The notes under the pieces are model-generated. The model searched no databases. It was not told the origin of the DNA and saw nothing but the letters and a program-made list of their open reading frames with translations. The position numbers and the translations under genes are program-made. Below, in pieces: positions 26,878 through 36,079 of a stretch of DNA of 64,000 nucleotides; the stretch's first letter is position 1; each line of letters begins with the position of its first letter. This stretch comes from Myxacorys almedinensis A (GTDB lineage: Bacteria; Cyanobacteriota; Cyanobacteriia; Leptolyngbyales; Leptolyngbyaceae): NCBI RefSeq assembly GCF_010091945.1, contig NZ_WVIE01000005.1:1-64000 (forward strand), read 5' to 3'.

Positions 26878-27648
26878 ATGCTTTTACATCTTGGAGCCGC
26901 CCACCTCGCGACCGAACGTCAGACAAACACAGTTTGGGCGAGGTTGACGGCGCGATCGCGTCTTTTGTGTGTGCTGCTGCTGGTTTTTGCAATTGCCCTT
27001 ACTCCAAACGGGCGCTGGTGGACTTGGGCAACCTATGGAGGCGCGATCGCACTGCTGATTTTAGTCAGTCGGGTGCCTTGCCTGCCTTTGCTAAAGCGAG
27101 TAGCAGTCGAACTTATTTTTGTGGGTGTTGTGCTCATCGGCACGTTGTTTCGTCAGGGCGGAGATGTGTTGTTCCACTGGGGATGGATACAGATTACAAC
27201 TGAAGGTGTTACCGTTTTGGGTAGCGTTACCTTAAAAGCATTTTTATCGCTTCTAACTGTGAATATTCTCATTCTCACAACGCCCATTACAGCATTGCTC
27301 CATGCGTTAGCTGAACTGAAGACGCCGCCGCTATTAGTCGCCATTTTTTCATCGATGTATCGCTACATTTATGTGTTGATTGATGAATTTAATTCTATGC
27401 AGAGAGCAGCGCGATCGCGCAACTTGATGAGCGATCCCCGGCGGCAGCGTACCGTGATTGGCAATATGATTGGCTCTTTGTTTATCCGAACCTATGAACG
27501 GGGCGATCGCGTGCATCAAGCCATGCTGGCACGGGGCTATTCAGGATTGCCGCCCCTTGCAGACCTGACCAAATCATCAAGTCTTGATGTTGCTGCGCTC
27601 ACGTTCACTGCTGTTATTTTGCTGATTGGTCAAGCGATTTATCTGTAA
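26878..27648 (+). CDS. cbiQ: Energy-coupling factor transporter transmembrane component CbiQ
   Basis: A 256-residue membrane T component with about five helices. The coupling motifs that contact the ATPase are visible: AARSRNLMSDPR (about 175-186; ARG-type box 1) and MLARGYSGLPPL (about 219-230; box 2). It ends 3 bp before cbiO, so translation is probably coupled. Confidence 0.93.
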   Translation: MLLHLGAAHLATERQTNTVWARLTARSRLLCVLLLVFAIALTPNGRWWTWATYGGAIALLILVSRVPCLPLLKRVAVELIFVGVVLIGTLFRQGGDVLFHWGWIQITTEGVTVLGSVTLKAFLSLLTVNILILTTPITALLHALAELKTPPLLVAIFSSMYRYIYVLIDEFNSMQRAARSRNLMSDPRRQRTVIGNMIGSLFIRTYERGDRVHQAMLARGYSGLPPLADLTKSSSLDVAALTFTAVILLIGQAIYL

Positions 27649-27651
27649 TTC

Positions 27652-28422
27652 ATGCATCACAATCCAATCACAATTTACAATCTCAGCTATTGCTACCCCG
27701 ACGGCATCAAAGCTCTCAACTCGGTAAGTCTGTCGATCCGAGCGACTGAGCGAGTCGCGTTGGTAGGTGCAAACGGCTCAGGAAAATCAACGCTATTGAT
27801 GCATTTTAATGGCTTAATTGCACCCCAGGTTGGCGAAGTGATTGTCGGTGAATTGAGCGTTGAACCTCGAAATTTGAAGCAGATTCGCAACTTTGTGGGG
27901 CTGGTGTTTCAAAATCCTGACGATCAGATTTTTATGCCGACGGTTTGGGAAGACGTAGCGTTTGGATTGCTAAATCAAGGCATTAGAGGTGCAGAATTAG
28001 ATCACCGCGTTGCTCATGCTCTCAAATCGGTGGAGCTTGAGCCAGATCTCTATGGCGCTCGCAATGCCACTGGGCTATCTGGCGGCGAGAAAAAACGAGT
28101 GGCGATCGCAGGAGTTTTAGCGATGCAGCCACAGGTGCTTGTCTTGGATGAACCCTCCGCCCAACTCGATCCGCGATCGCGCCGTCGATTAATTGAGTTA
28201 TTAGATGCATTGCCTCTGACCCAACTGATTGCCACTCATGATTTAGATCTAGCGGTGGAGTTGTGCGATCGCACCATTGTTCTGAGCGAAGGACAAGTTG
28301 TATACGATGGTGATACTCATCGTGTCATGAGCGATCCGGAACTGCTTGAGAGACATGCTTTAGAATCACCACTTAGTTATAGCCGTCCCTATTGTCAAAT
28401 CGAACATTCTCCTTTGGTGTAA
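27652..28422 (+). CDS. cbiO: Energy-coupling factor ATPase CbiO
   Basis: A 256-residue ABC ATPase driving the ECF importer. Walker A GANGSGKST (38-46), Q-loop VFQNPDDQIF, ABC signature LSGGEKKRVAIAG (about 140-152), Walker B VLVLDEPSAQLD and switch His in IATHDLDLA are all present. It is the last gene of the four-gene operon. Confidence 0.95.
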   Translation: MHHNPITIYNLSYCYPDGIKALNSVSLSIRATERVALVGANGSGKSTLLMHFNGLIAPQVGEVIVGELSVEPRNLKQIRNFVGLVFQNPDDQIFMPTVWEDVAFGLLNQGIRGAELDHRVAHALKSVELEPDLYGARNATGLSGGEKKRVAIAGVLAMQPQVLVLDEPSAQLDPRSRRRLIELLDALPLTQLIATHDLDLAVELCDRTIVLSEGQVVYDGDTHRVMSDPELLERHALESPLSYSRPYCQIEHSPLV

Positions 28423-28550
28423 ATTGCCACCCTAAACTACGGAAGATTTGTATTGCGTGAAGACTAGTTTTAGCAATTTAGACTGGTAAGTTTTCAACTA
28501 TTTTCCAACCTACATCCAACCTACAATCGGGATGGTTACTTGGATAACTT

Positions 28551-29156
28551 ATGTATAATTGGCTTCCACAAAAAGTTGAGCAGGCACAACAAATATTAAA
28601 CGCTCAAGACATTGAATTAGGATTCAAATTCAACCCTCCTGCTAGTCAAGCTGAAATCCAGCGCTGTGAAGAAGAGCTTGGCTTCATTTTGCCTGATAGC
28701 TACAAAAAGTTTTTGAAATTCAGCAACGGAGCCAATATTTTTTGCAGCGATCAGCCGAGATTTGAGAATACTCAGACTACGACATCCTGGTATGCTGATA
28801 GCGGAATTCTGATTCAAAGCACAAGCTCAATTATTCCATTTAATCAGTTTCAAGATAAGGTTTACGTTGAGGAGGAGGATGGTGAGAAAAAATATATTGC
28901 TTTTTGTTATTTAGGCTACATAGGTACAGGTGATTTTTGCAGTTTTGACCTCACAAGTTCTGTTGATTCAGAGTACAAAGTACTCGACAGTGAACATGAC
29001 TGTTCGTTTGAAGAGTGGCAAGCAGAACACATTATTGCCAACTCTTTTGAAGACTGGCTCCTCAAAATTTTTGATGAAGTGATTCAAAACAACGGTCATC
29101 CAGAATATTGGATTCCATATCACCTTTGCGAGGATGATATCTTGTACCTCGATTAA
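28551..29156 (+). CDS. SMI1/KNR4 (SUKH) family protein
   Basis: A 201-residue acidic protein, more AT-rich than its neighbours. The core is SUKH-like: IQRCEEELGFILPDSYKKFL followed by KFSNGANIF (about 35-65), then a strand-rich part with YIAFCYLGYIGTGDFCSFDL, and the C-terminal EEWQAEHIIANSFEDWLLKI. SUKH proteins often act as immunity proteins for secreted nuclease toxins, but many are unrelated to toxins. No toxin lies beside it, so it is an orphan. Confidence 0.8.
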   Translation: MYNWLPQKVEQAQQILNAQDIELGFKFNPPASQAEIQRCEEELGFILPDSYKKFLKFSNGANIFCSDQPRFENTQTTTSWYADSGILIQSTSSIIPFNQFQDKVYVEEEDGEKKYIAFCYLGYIGTGDFCSFDLTSSVDSEYKVLDSEHDCSFEEWQAEHIIANSFEDWLLKIFDEVIQNNGHPEYWIPYHLCEDDILYLD

Positions 29157-29270
29157 GAGGCGTAGCGGCTGTTAAAAGCCCATAAAGAGGCGCTACAGTA
29201 GAACCTACACTCGTCGAGGGTCTTCAAAGCGAAGATTCCAATCCTCTCTTGAAAGGTGTTTCATCGTCTT

Positions 29271-32102
29271 ATGTCTTTTCTGACTTTTTTACGGCGATAT
29301 CGTCTGCCTAGCCTACTGTTTGCCCTCTGTCTCAGTACCGCGCTTTTGACAGGAGAAGTTCCGCTCTTAGAAGCTGCAAATGCTGTCGAAGTTCCTGCAA
29401 CACCATTAACCACCCAATCAGTCCGCAAGACCGTGCTTGAGAATGGACTCACGGTTTTAACGAAAGAAGTACCCACTGCGCCTGTTGTCACTGTGCAAGT
29501 TTGGTATCGCCTGGGATCGCGTGACGAGGCTCGCGGTGTCAATGGCATCGCTCACCAGCTTGAACACTTAATGTTTAAAGGCACCCAAGATCGCCCGATT
29601 CAGTTTGGTCGATTGTTTAACGCGCTGGGCAGTCAATCCAATGCATTCACAAGCTATGACCAAACGGCATATTTCGGAACAGTCGAGCGTGATAAGCTGC
29701 GATCGCTCCTCGCCCTCGAAGCCGATCGGATGCAAGGCGCACTGATGACGGCAGACGCCCTGAAGAGCGAAAATCGCGTCGTAATTTCTGAATTGCAAGG
29801 CTATGAAAATAGTCCAAGTTATCGCCTCAGTCGCGCGGTGATGAAAGCTGCAATGCCAACTTCTCCCTATGGGTTACCCGTCGGCGGAACGAAAGCTGAT
29901 GTGGAAAAATTTACGATCGAGCAAATTCGCTCTTATTACCAAAACTATTACAGCCCTAATAATGCAACGCTGCTGATTGTTGGTGACTTCCAAACCGAAC
30001 CGACTTTAAAGGCAGTTGAAGACCTGTTTGGAAAAGTGCCGAATCGCGGTAGAGCGGCTCAAGCGGCGACCGATACACCAATGGCTCAAGCACAGATCCC
30101 TCAAAGAGCATCCGAGGCACAAAAAGCGAACAGTCCAAACAACGCGCCTCAGAATCCTGTGAAGTCGCCGATCGTTCTTCGCGAACCGGGTAGTGCCTTT
30201 TTGATGCAAGCCGTTTACCCCCTGCCCGCTGCCAAGCATGCCGATGTTCCTGCCATCAATGTTCTCGATTCAGTTTTAACTCAGGGGCGTAGCTCTCGCT
30301 TTTATCAAACCTTGGTCGAAGGCGGACTTGCCAGCGACTTTAGCGGGTATGCCGCCACCATGATTTCCGACGGCTGGTATCACCTTTCTGCCACCGCCGC
30401 GCCAGAGCAAACTTTGACCAAGCTAAGCCAAGCGGTCGAATCGGTTTTGGCAGATATTCGTAGCAAAGGAGTGACACCAGAAGAATTGCAGCGCGCGAAA
30501 ACTCAGTTGCGATCGTACATTCTGCTCCGAAACCGCGATGTTACCAGTCAAGCCTTTCAGCTTGGCGATGACCAGACCACGACCGGAGATTACCAGCGCA
30601 CCGATCGGCTGTTAGCGGCGATCGAGACCGTTTCTGCGGCAGATATTCAGCGAGTTGCCAAAGCATATTTTACCCCTGAGAAGCTGACGCTGGGCTACTT
30701 TGAGCCAAGTACATTCGATAAAACAGCAGGCGGCACGGCAAGCCCTGGTCAAACGACAGGACAAACGGTCGAGCAGTTTAATGCAGGCCCGCCTGTTGCT
30801 CCGTCTCTAGTTGCAAAATACCTTCCAGCTATAGCAAAAGCGCCAAATCAACCCGCCCAAGCCCTACCTGAAAAGGTTGTGTTGCCAAATGGGTTGCGGG
30901 TTCTGTTGCTGAGAGACCCAAGCACTCCAACAGTGTCTCTGAGCGCTCATGTGTTGGCGGGTCAGGAGTTTGATCGGGCAGAAAAATCAGGTCTGGCAAA
31001 ACTCACAGCAGATAATCTCACGAATGGCACAACCACAAAAGATGCGCTAACGCTAGCGAAAACGCTAGACGATCGCGGGATCAGTTTTGAAATTAGCGCC
31101 AATCGCGAAAGTGTGTTGATGAATGGAAGTGCCTTGATTGAGCACCTGCCGATATTGATTCAAACAATGGCAGATGTAACGCAAAATGCATCGTTTCCAG
31201 AACAGGAACTGGAACTGAGTCGGCAACGAGCAATCACTGCGTTGAAAGTGCAGATGGATAACCCCCAATACGTGGCGCGGCAAGTCTTTCAGCAAACGAT
31301 TTATCCTGAAAATCATCCCTTTCATTCTTTTCCAACGGAAGCAAGTTTGAGTGCGATCGCACGTCAAGATCTAGTGGACTTTCACAAAGCTCACTATCGC
31401 CCTGATACGACGATCATTGCGTTAGTCGGCGATTTTGATCCGGCAGCGGTAAAAACCCTTCTGCAAAACGAACTAGGCAACTGGAAGGCAGAAGCGAAAG
31501 CGCCCATGCTTGTGTTGCCTACGGTTGCCCAGCCCACTCAGGTAGTGCGTCGCTATCAAGGGATTCCGGGTAAAACTCAATCGGTAACCTTGCTCGGAAA
31601 TGCGGGCATCGATCGCAAAGATCCGCGTTTTTACAATGCGCTGGTGATGAACCAAATTTTGGGCGGCGATACGTTATCGAGTCGGCTAGGCGGAGAGATC
31701 CGCGATCGCCAAGGGTTGACCTACGGAATCTACAGCTATTTCCAAGCCGGAAATCGGCAAGGTCCATTCTTGGTGTCAATGCAAACTGCGCCCGAAGATG
31801 CGGATAAAGCGATCGCCAGTACGCTCAAGCTGTTAGAGCAAGTTCGCACTCAAGGCATTGAGACCGCAGAACTGACAACAGCCCAACGATCGTTAACAAG
31901 TAGCTACCCGGTAGATTTAGCAAATCCAGAGAGTTTGACAAATACGATTCTAATGAACGAAGTCTACGGTTTGAATGTTGCGGAGTTGCGCCAGTATCCC
32001 AACCAAATTGAACGGGTGACCCAGGCTCAAGTCGATCGAGCGGCTAACGAACTGTTGCATCCTGACAGAATCGTAGTTGTTACAGCCGGACCTCCAAAAT
32101 AG
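29271..32102 (+). CDS. Two-domain M16 family metallopeptidase, exported
   Basis: I prefer the ATG at 29271 over a GTG 15 bp upstream that overlaps the GAAAGG site. A signal peptide (RRYRLPSLLFALCLSTALLT) is present, so it is periplasmic. The N-terminal half carries the inverted zinc motif HQLEH (about residues 95-99), with the third ligand in ENRVVISELQGYENS. The C-terminal half repeats the M16 fold but lacks HxxEH and keeps the Arg/Tyr substrate motif IRDRQGLTYGIYS. This is the fused active/inactive pair arrangement of pitrilysin-like peptidases. The two halves are linked by a Gln/Pro/Ala-rich stretch. Confidence 0.92.
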   Translation: MSFLTFLRRYRLPSLLFALCLSTALLTGEVPLLEAANAVEVPATPLTTQSVRKTVLENGLTVLTKEVPTAPVVTVQVWYRLGSRDEARGVNGIAHQLEHLMFKGTQDRPIQFGRLFNALGSQSNAFTSYDQTAYFGTVERDKLRSLLALEADRMQGALMTADALKSENRVVISELQGYENSPSYRLSRAVMKAAMPTSPYGLPVGGTKADVEKFTIEQIRSYYQNYYSPNNATLLIVGDFQTEPTLKAVEDLFGKVPNRGRAAQAATDTPMAQAQIPQRASEAQKANSPNNAPQNPVKSPIVLREPGSAFLMQAVYPLPAAKHADVPAINVLDSVLTQGRSSRFYQTLVEGGLASDFSGYAATMISDGWYHLSATAAPEQTLTKLSQAVESVLADIRSKGVTPEELQRAKTQLRSYILLRNRDVTSQAFQLGDDQTTTGDYQRTDRLLAAIETVSAADIQRVAKAYFTPEKLTLGYFEPSTFDKTAGGTASPGQTTGQTVEQFNAGPPVAPSLVAKYLPAIAKAPNQPAQALPEKVVLPNGLRVLLLRDPSTPTVSLSAHVLAGQEFDRAEKSGLAKLTADNLTNGTTTKDALTLAKTLDDRGISFEISANRESVLMNGSALIEHLPILIQTMADVTQNASFPEQELELSRQRAITALKVQMDNPQYVARQVFQQTIYPENHPFHSFPTEASLSAIARQDLVDFHKAHYRPDTTIIALVGDFDPAAVKTLLQNELGNWKAEAKAPMLVLPTVAQPTQVVRRYQGIPGKTQSVTLLGNAGIDRKDPRFYNALVMNQILGGDTLSSRLGGEIRDRQGLTYGIYSYFQAGNRQGPFLVSMQTAPEDADKAIASTLKLLEQVRTQGIETAELTTAQRSLTSSYPVDLANPESLTNTILMNEVYGLNVAELRQYPNQIERVTQAQVDRAANELLHPDRIVVVTAGPPK

Positions 32103-32291
32103 TTCATACCTCAGAAACATACATCCTAATTTGGGCAACGCGAAAACCACTAGAATAAATCCTCCAACCAGCACCAAGCTTTGTCCCAACCACCACATGA
32201 AACGGCTTCTTGTCCTAATATTTTGTTGAACGATTCCAGATGCAAGAAACCAGGGAAAACATGCGATCGCAATCGGCAACCAAATTTCCAA
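31950..32291 (-). CDS. Doubtful small membrane protein or gene remnant
   Basis: An open frame from TTG at 32291 encodes two good hydrophobic segments (WLPIAIACFPWFLASGIV and LGQSLVLVGGFILVVFALP) in its first 60 residues. It then runs antisense into the end of the M16 gene, where the sequence looks non-biological. It may be a truncated remnant of a membrane protein gene. There is no clear ribosome-binding site. Confidence 0.22.
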   Translation of the reverse strand: MEIWLPIAIACFPWFLASGIVQQNIRTRSRFMWWLGQSLVLVGGFILVVFALPKLGCMFLRYELFWRSGCNNYDSVRMQQFVSRSIDLSLGHPFNLVGILAQLRNIQTVDFVH

Positions 32292-32966
32292 CGAGATAAA
32301 TTTTTACACGTATCTCGGCTCAACGCGTATTTAACGGGTTCGCATTGCCATTTTGAAATCATCTTGCCTGGAAAGGGAGCGGTGAATCTATTGGCATTGT
32401 TGACTATGCGAGGGGATGGGGCGAAGTTGTGATGTGACGTTGAAGAGTACCCTTTAGGGTAATTGTCAAGTCAAAGCATAATAGACATTCTAAAAGAGTA
32501 AGTCAACTCATTACTTCGGGTTGCGTATCCCCAACTTCCCAGGAGGAACCGTTATAAGCTTATCCCTCAGATATTTTGCTAGTAAATTCGCATGAATCGG
32601 TATTTCGGCATCCACCAGATGAAGAAATAACTCGCCAACAGCATCTGTACTTTACCTCAACATTTGTACTTTACCTCAACCCAACCTAAACAGGTTTTAT
32701 ATTTCATTTGTTCCACCTACTTAGCAGTCCTTAGTGATTTATCAGCCTGAAAGGTTCAGCGATCTCAAGATCTCAAACACGCATTCCTTTAAAGAAATCA
32801 ATTTTGCATAAAATTCACTTTTTCTACGTAAGTCATCATTAGCAACCAAGAGAAATAAGTGTTCTTTCTACTTGCAATTGACTTAGCATCATCAATTCAA
32901 CGGTGCAAATTCAACGGTGCAAATTCTGTAGAGACACATCATTCACTCATTCAAAGGAATTTTCCC
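32103..32966. other. 860-bp intergenic region rich in short tandem duplications
   Basis: Apart from the doubtful frame at its left edge I see no gene. It contains three exact two-copy repeats: TGTACTTTACCTCAAC (32646-32661 and 32665-32680), GATCTCAA (32761-32776) and TTCAACGGTGCAAA (32896-32923). The end carries AAAGGA before the ATG at 32967. Confidence 0.5.
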
Positions 32967-34262
32967 ATGAATAACAAAACCCGCAACTACTTCCATTGGT
33001 TAAGACTGCTCACAATCCGCAGGTGCGTCTGGCGTAATGCAACGACAGCGGCTCTGGCAATGGGGGCATTCGCTGTCTTGGCACCATCGGCAGATGCAGC
33101 CATAATCACCATGTACTGGGATGAGGGGCATTTAGATGGCTTTGCACCCACGGCTGGGATGAGGATATCTGGTAATCACTACGGGAATCAAATTGAAATT
33201 CCTGCCCATGCCTGTGGATTTCGGCTGGGAAACCATGATTGGGATGGTGGCTGGCATTTCGCGGAACCCCGGAAGCCGGGATCCTTTGTCAGGTATGCCG
33301 GGCGGACCTATTCATCTGACTCGTTTGGCACGGGTCCCATAGAAGCGATCGGTCCTATTAACAGCGACTGTAGCACCAGTACGGGGCTTTACGAATTTCA
33401 AACGCCTGCATCTAGTAGCATCACCGGTTCCGAAATGCCCCCTGGTGCAGGTTCTTTTGTAGCAGATGTTTACGACGGATCGGACATCGAATGGCTCGAT
33501 TCCAGAGGCAAACCTATCAAGCTTAAAGAAGAAAAACCTGCCAAACCCCCCAAGCTGCCGAAGGAATTCTTTGAAGATTTGAGCAAGCAAGGCTGCATCC
33601 AGGATTTTGAGCAAAAACAACATTGTGAGAAGTCGTCTGCTTTGATGCCTCAACCAGGGGACAAAATTCGCTCAATCAGTCTGGCACCTGCTCCCTCAGG
33701 TCAAACAACGTTAGCCTTGACCGCACCCAACACCGCTTTGAACACCGGCAGCAGCGCTTCCAGACAGAGCAACAAAGTAGAAATTAGCTGTCCTGCTGAA
33801 CTCATCCTCAAGGGCACCATTTCCAAGAGTCATGGGTTCGACCCAGCAACCGTTCAGTATCGCTTTCGCTGGACACACGGACCTATTTCCACCGTCTTCT
33901 CAACCTTTGTTGCAGAAAACACTGCGTCTGTCCTCCACAAGGTTCCCCTACCATTGCCTGCTCCAGTCCAGAGCGGTTCTACTCCAGGGCAAGGAGTTGG
34001 TAATGATCAAACCATTGATCCCGTTTTCCAATCCGATCGCGGCGATGACGGTGGTAACAGTGGTGGTGGACACAGCATTTCACCTCCTGTCTTGACGGAC
34101 AAGCCCCTGCCTAGCAACGAGCATAAGAGTGCTGTGCGATTGGAGATCGTTAACATCGAGAACGGTGATGTGGTGGCATCCAACTGGTGGAACTACCATG
34201 TCTCCTGCAAGCCCAGGGGTAACAACGGAGTCAGCGGACCCCGTGATTTCGAGAACAAATAG
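32967..34262 (+). CDS. Secreted protein of unknown function
   Basis: I choose the ATG at 32967 (AAAGGA 9 nt upstream) over a GTG-like start 108 bp earlier; the protein is then 431 residues. The signal peptide is unusually long, with a basic region (RLLTIRRCVWRNATT) and a hydrophobic core ending LAPSADAA. The mature part has an N-terminal domain rich in Gly/Trp/His (WDEGHLDGFAPTAGMRISGN), a Lys/Pro-rich linker (KLKEEKPAKPPKLPKEF), paired cysteines, and a Gly/Ser/Asp-rich segment before a final beta-like domain. I recognise no domain. It is probably extracellular or periplasmic. Confidence 0.6.
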   Translation: MNNKTRNYFHWLRLLTIRRCVWRNATTAALAMGAFAVLAPSADAAIITMYWDEGHLDGFAPTAGMRISGNHYGNQIEIPAHACGFRLGNHDWDGGWHFAEPRKPGSFVRYAGRTYSSDSFGTGPIEAIGPINSDCSTSTGLYEFQTPASSSITGSEMPPGAGSFVADVYDGSDIEWLDSRGKPIKLKEEKPAKPPKLPKEFFEDLSKQGCIQDFEQKQHCEKSSALMPQPGDKIRSISLAPAPSGQTTLALTAPNTALNTGSSASRQSNKVEISCPAELILKGTISKSHGFDPATVQYRFRWTHGPISTVFSTFVAENTASVLHKVPLPLPAPVQSGSTPGQGVGNDQTIDPVFQSDRGDDGGNSGGGHSISPPVLTDKPLPSNEHKSAVRLEIVNIENGDVVASNWWNYHVSCKPRGNNGVSGPRDFENK

Positions 34263-34512
34263 AGGTGCGTATTTTCACAACTTCGGGTTCATGTCAGCTT
34301 TTGGTGAATCTGTACAGTGCCAAATTAAATGACGTTAGGACAAATTCGTGTCATCAAGCAAGTCTGATCGCTGCACGTTTTCAGTAATTTAGTGTGATGC
34401 GAGTTTGTCCGTTCCCTGCACGTACTCAAAGCTAATGCTAGAAAAGACAGGTTTCACACCCTTGATGACATTAATTTGGCACCGCGATAAATAAAAAGTC
34501 AGTGTACATAAT

Positions 34513-35442
34513 TCATAAAGGCTGTTTACTATGTGTCGATAGAAATGTCGTTAGTTCTTCACGAGTTGGCAAGGATGGTTGCGCCCTGGCTTTCGTGACG
34601 GATAAAGCTGCGATCGCAGACGCTTGTATCATCGCTTGCTGGAGTGATAAACCTGTGGCTAAACCCGCCGCTAAACCTCCATTAAAAGCGTCTCCAGCCG
34701 CGACCGTATCTATTGCTTTCACAGGAAAACTAGGAATCAAAAATGTTTCAGTTTCGGTTAAACAAAATGCACCTAATTTACCAAGTTTTATGATCACCGT
34801 TGCAACACCGCGCTGATGAATTAGCGTTGCGGCTCGCATTGCGCTCTCTTGATCCTCTACCGCAAACCCGGCGAGTTGACTCGCTTCCACTTGGTTTGGA
34901 GTTAGGATATCAACCAACGAATACAGTTCCATTGAAATCGTTTGGGCAGGAGCCGGATCGAGAATCACCGTCACCCCTGCTTGTTTTGCCGCTTGAGCCG
35001 CCGCTACCACCGCTTCTAACGGAATTTCAAGCTGTAAGAGGAGAACCTTTGCATGCGGCAAAACCTGCTGCAATCGCGCCAAGTCAGCCTGCCCGACTCG
35101 CCCATTTGCACTGGGAACGACAATAATGTTGTTTTCGCTGGCATCATCCACCGCGATCGCAGCCACACCCGAATGAATCGACGCATCAGTTAAGACGCGA
35201 TCGCACCCTACCCCATTGGCAATTAATCCCGCCAACAAGTCCTGCCCAAACGGATCGTTTCCCACTCGTCCGACTAACTCGGTTGCCACGCCCAATCGAG
35301 CCACGGCAACGGCTTGATTAGCTCCTTTTCCTCCCGATATCATTTCAAACGAATGTCCAGTCAAGGTTTCGCCCGCAACAGGCAAGCGAGGCGTCCGGGT
35401 CACGAGATCCATGTTGATACTGCCAAATACGATCGCGCTCAT
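34513..35442 (-). CDS. rbsK: Ribokinase (PfkB family)
   Basis: A 309-residue sugar kinase. The N-terminus FGSINMDLVTRTPRLPVAGE and GGKGANQAVAVARLG (substrate-binding motif 1) match ribokinase, and AIDTVAAGDAFNGGLAAGLA (about 241-260) is PfkB signature 2 with the catalytic Asp. No ribose transporter is adjacent, so ribose probably comes from salvage. A tandem GGATTAACG/GGAATTAACG repeat lies immediately before the start. Confidence 0.92.
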   Translation of the reverse strand: MSAIVFGSINMDLVTRTPRLPVAGETLTGHSFEMISGGKGANQAVAVARLGVATELVGRVGNDPFGQDLLAGLIANGVGCDRVLTDASIHSGVAAIAVDDASENNIIVVPSANGRVGQADLARLQQVLPHAKVLLLQLEIPLEAVVAAAQAAKQAGVTVILDPAPAQTISMELYSLVDILTPNQVEASQLAGFAVEDQESAMRAATLIHQRGVATVIIKLGKLGAFCLTETETFLIPSFPVKAIDTVAAGDAFNGGLAAGLATGLSLQQAMIQASAIAALSVTKARAQPSLPTREELTTFLSTHSKQPL

Positions 35443-35555
35443 AGGGATTAACGGGAATTAACGTGAGTTCGACGAGTTTTTTCGCTTCGTTGACAGCGGC
35501 TTCTGCCCCCTAAATCCCTCATTTTGGGGGACTTTGAACCGGAAGTTTGGGCTTG

Positions 35556-35928
35556 AAGTCCCCCATTCTGGCAGGGCTAATTTATTGTGACAGGCATAAA
35601 AGTCGAGGAATATCATGGGCAATTTCTTGTAACGCTTGGGTCTCTGACGGCAGGCGCTGATACGGGAGTTCCAGGGCTTGAATCAAGGCATCTTTGTGCC
35701 GATTGGCAACTCGAGCGCCATGTACCCTTGGCATTGGCTCAGGATGCCGAGACTGATCAACAGCAGCACATCCACAGGGGGTAGCGTCTAGCGCGTGCCG
35801 CCCGGCAGTCAGGAACGGTTTTGAGAGGGTCGATGAGGCTGACGCTCAGGGTTGGTTTGAGTTACGTCCCGCCAGCCTAACTTATCTACAACCACAATAA
35901 ATCAGCCCTGCCCAGAATGGGGGGATTT
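35556..35928 (-). mobile_element. Degenerate ISAs1-like insertion sequence relic (MITE-like)
   Basis: A 373-bp segment bounded by imperfect inverted repeats of about 34 bp; the inner parts CAGGGCTAATTTATTGTG (35572-35589) and CACAATAAATCAGCCCTG (35893-35910) match 17 of 18. On the minus strand two frames encode pieces resembling the N-terminus of an ISAs1/H-repeat transposase: VDVLLLISLGILSQCQGYMA (from 35775) and, after a frame change, ANRHKDALIQALELPYQRLP ending at a TAA inside the inverted repeat. The catalytic part is absent. It can only be mobilised in trans, if at all. Confidence 0.6.
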
Positions 35929-36079
35929 AGGGGGCGACCAGGGTTACAAGCCCTGGAAGATGCATCCCTTGATTCAGCACCGTCAACAAAATATTACGAT
36001 AACTGGACGCACGCTCAATTTAAGGCAGTCGATTGTCCTCACTAATAGTATGGATTGCTTAAATGTCAGTCTTCGGCTA

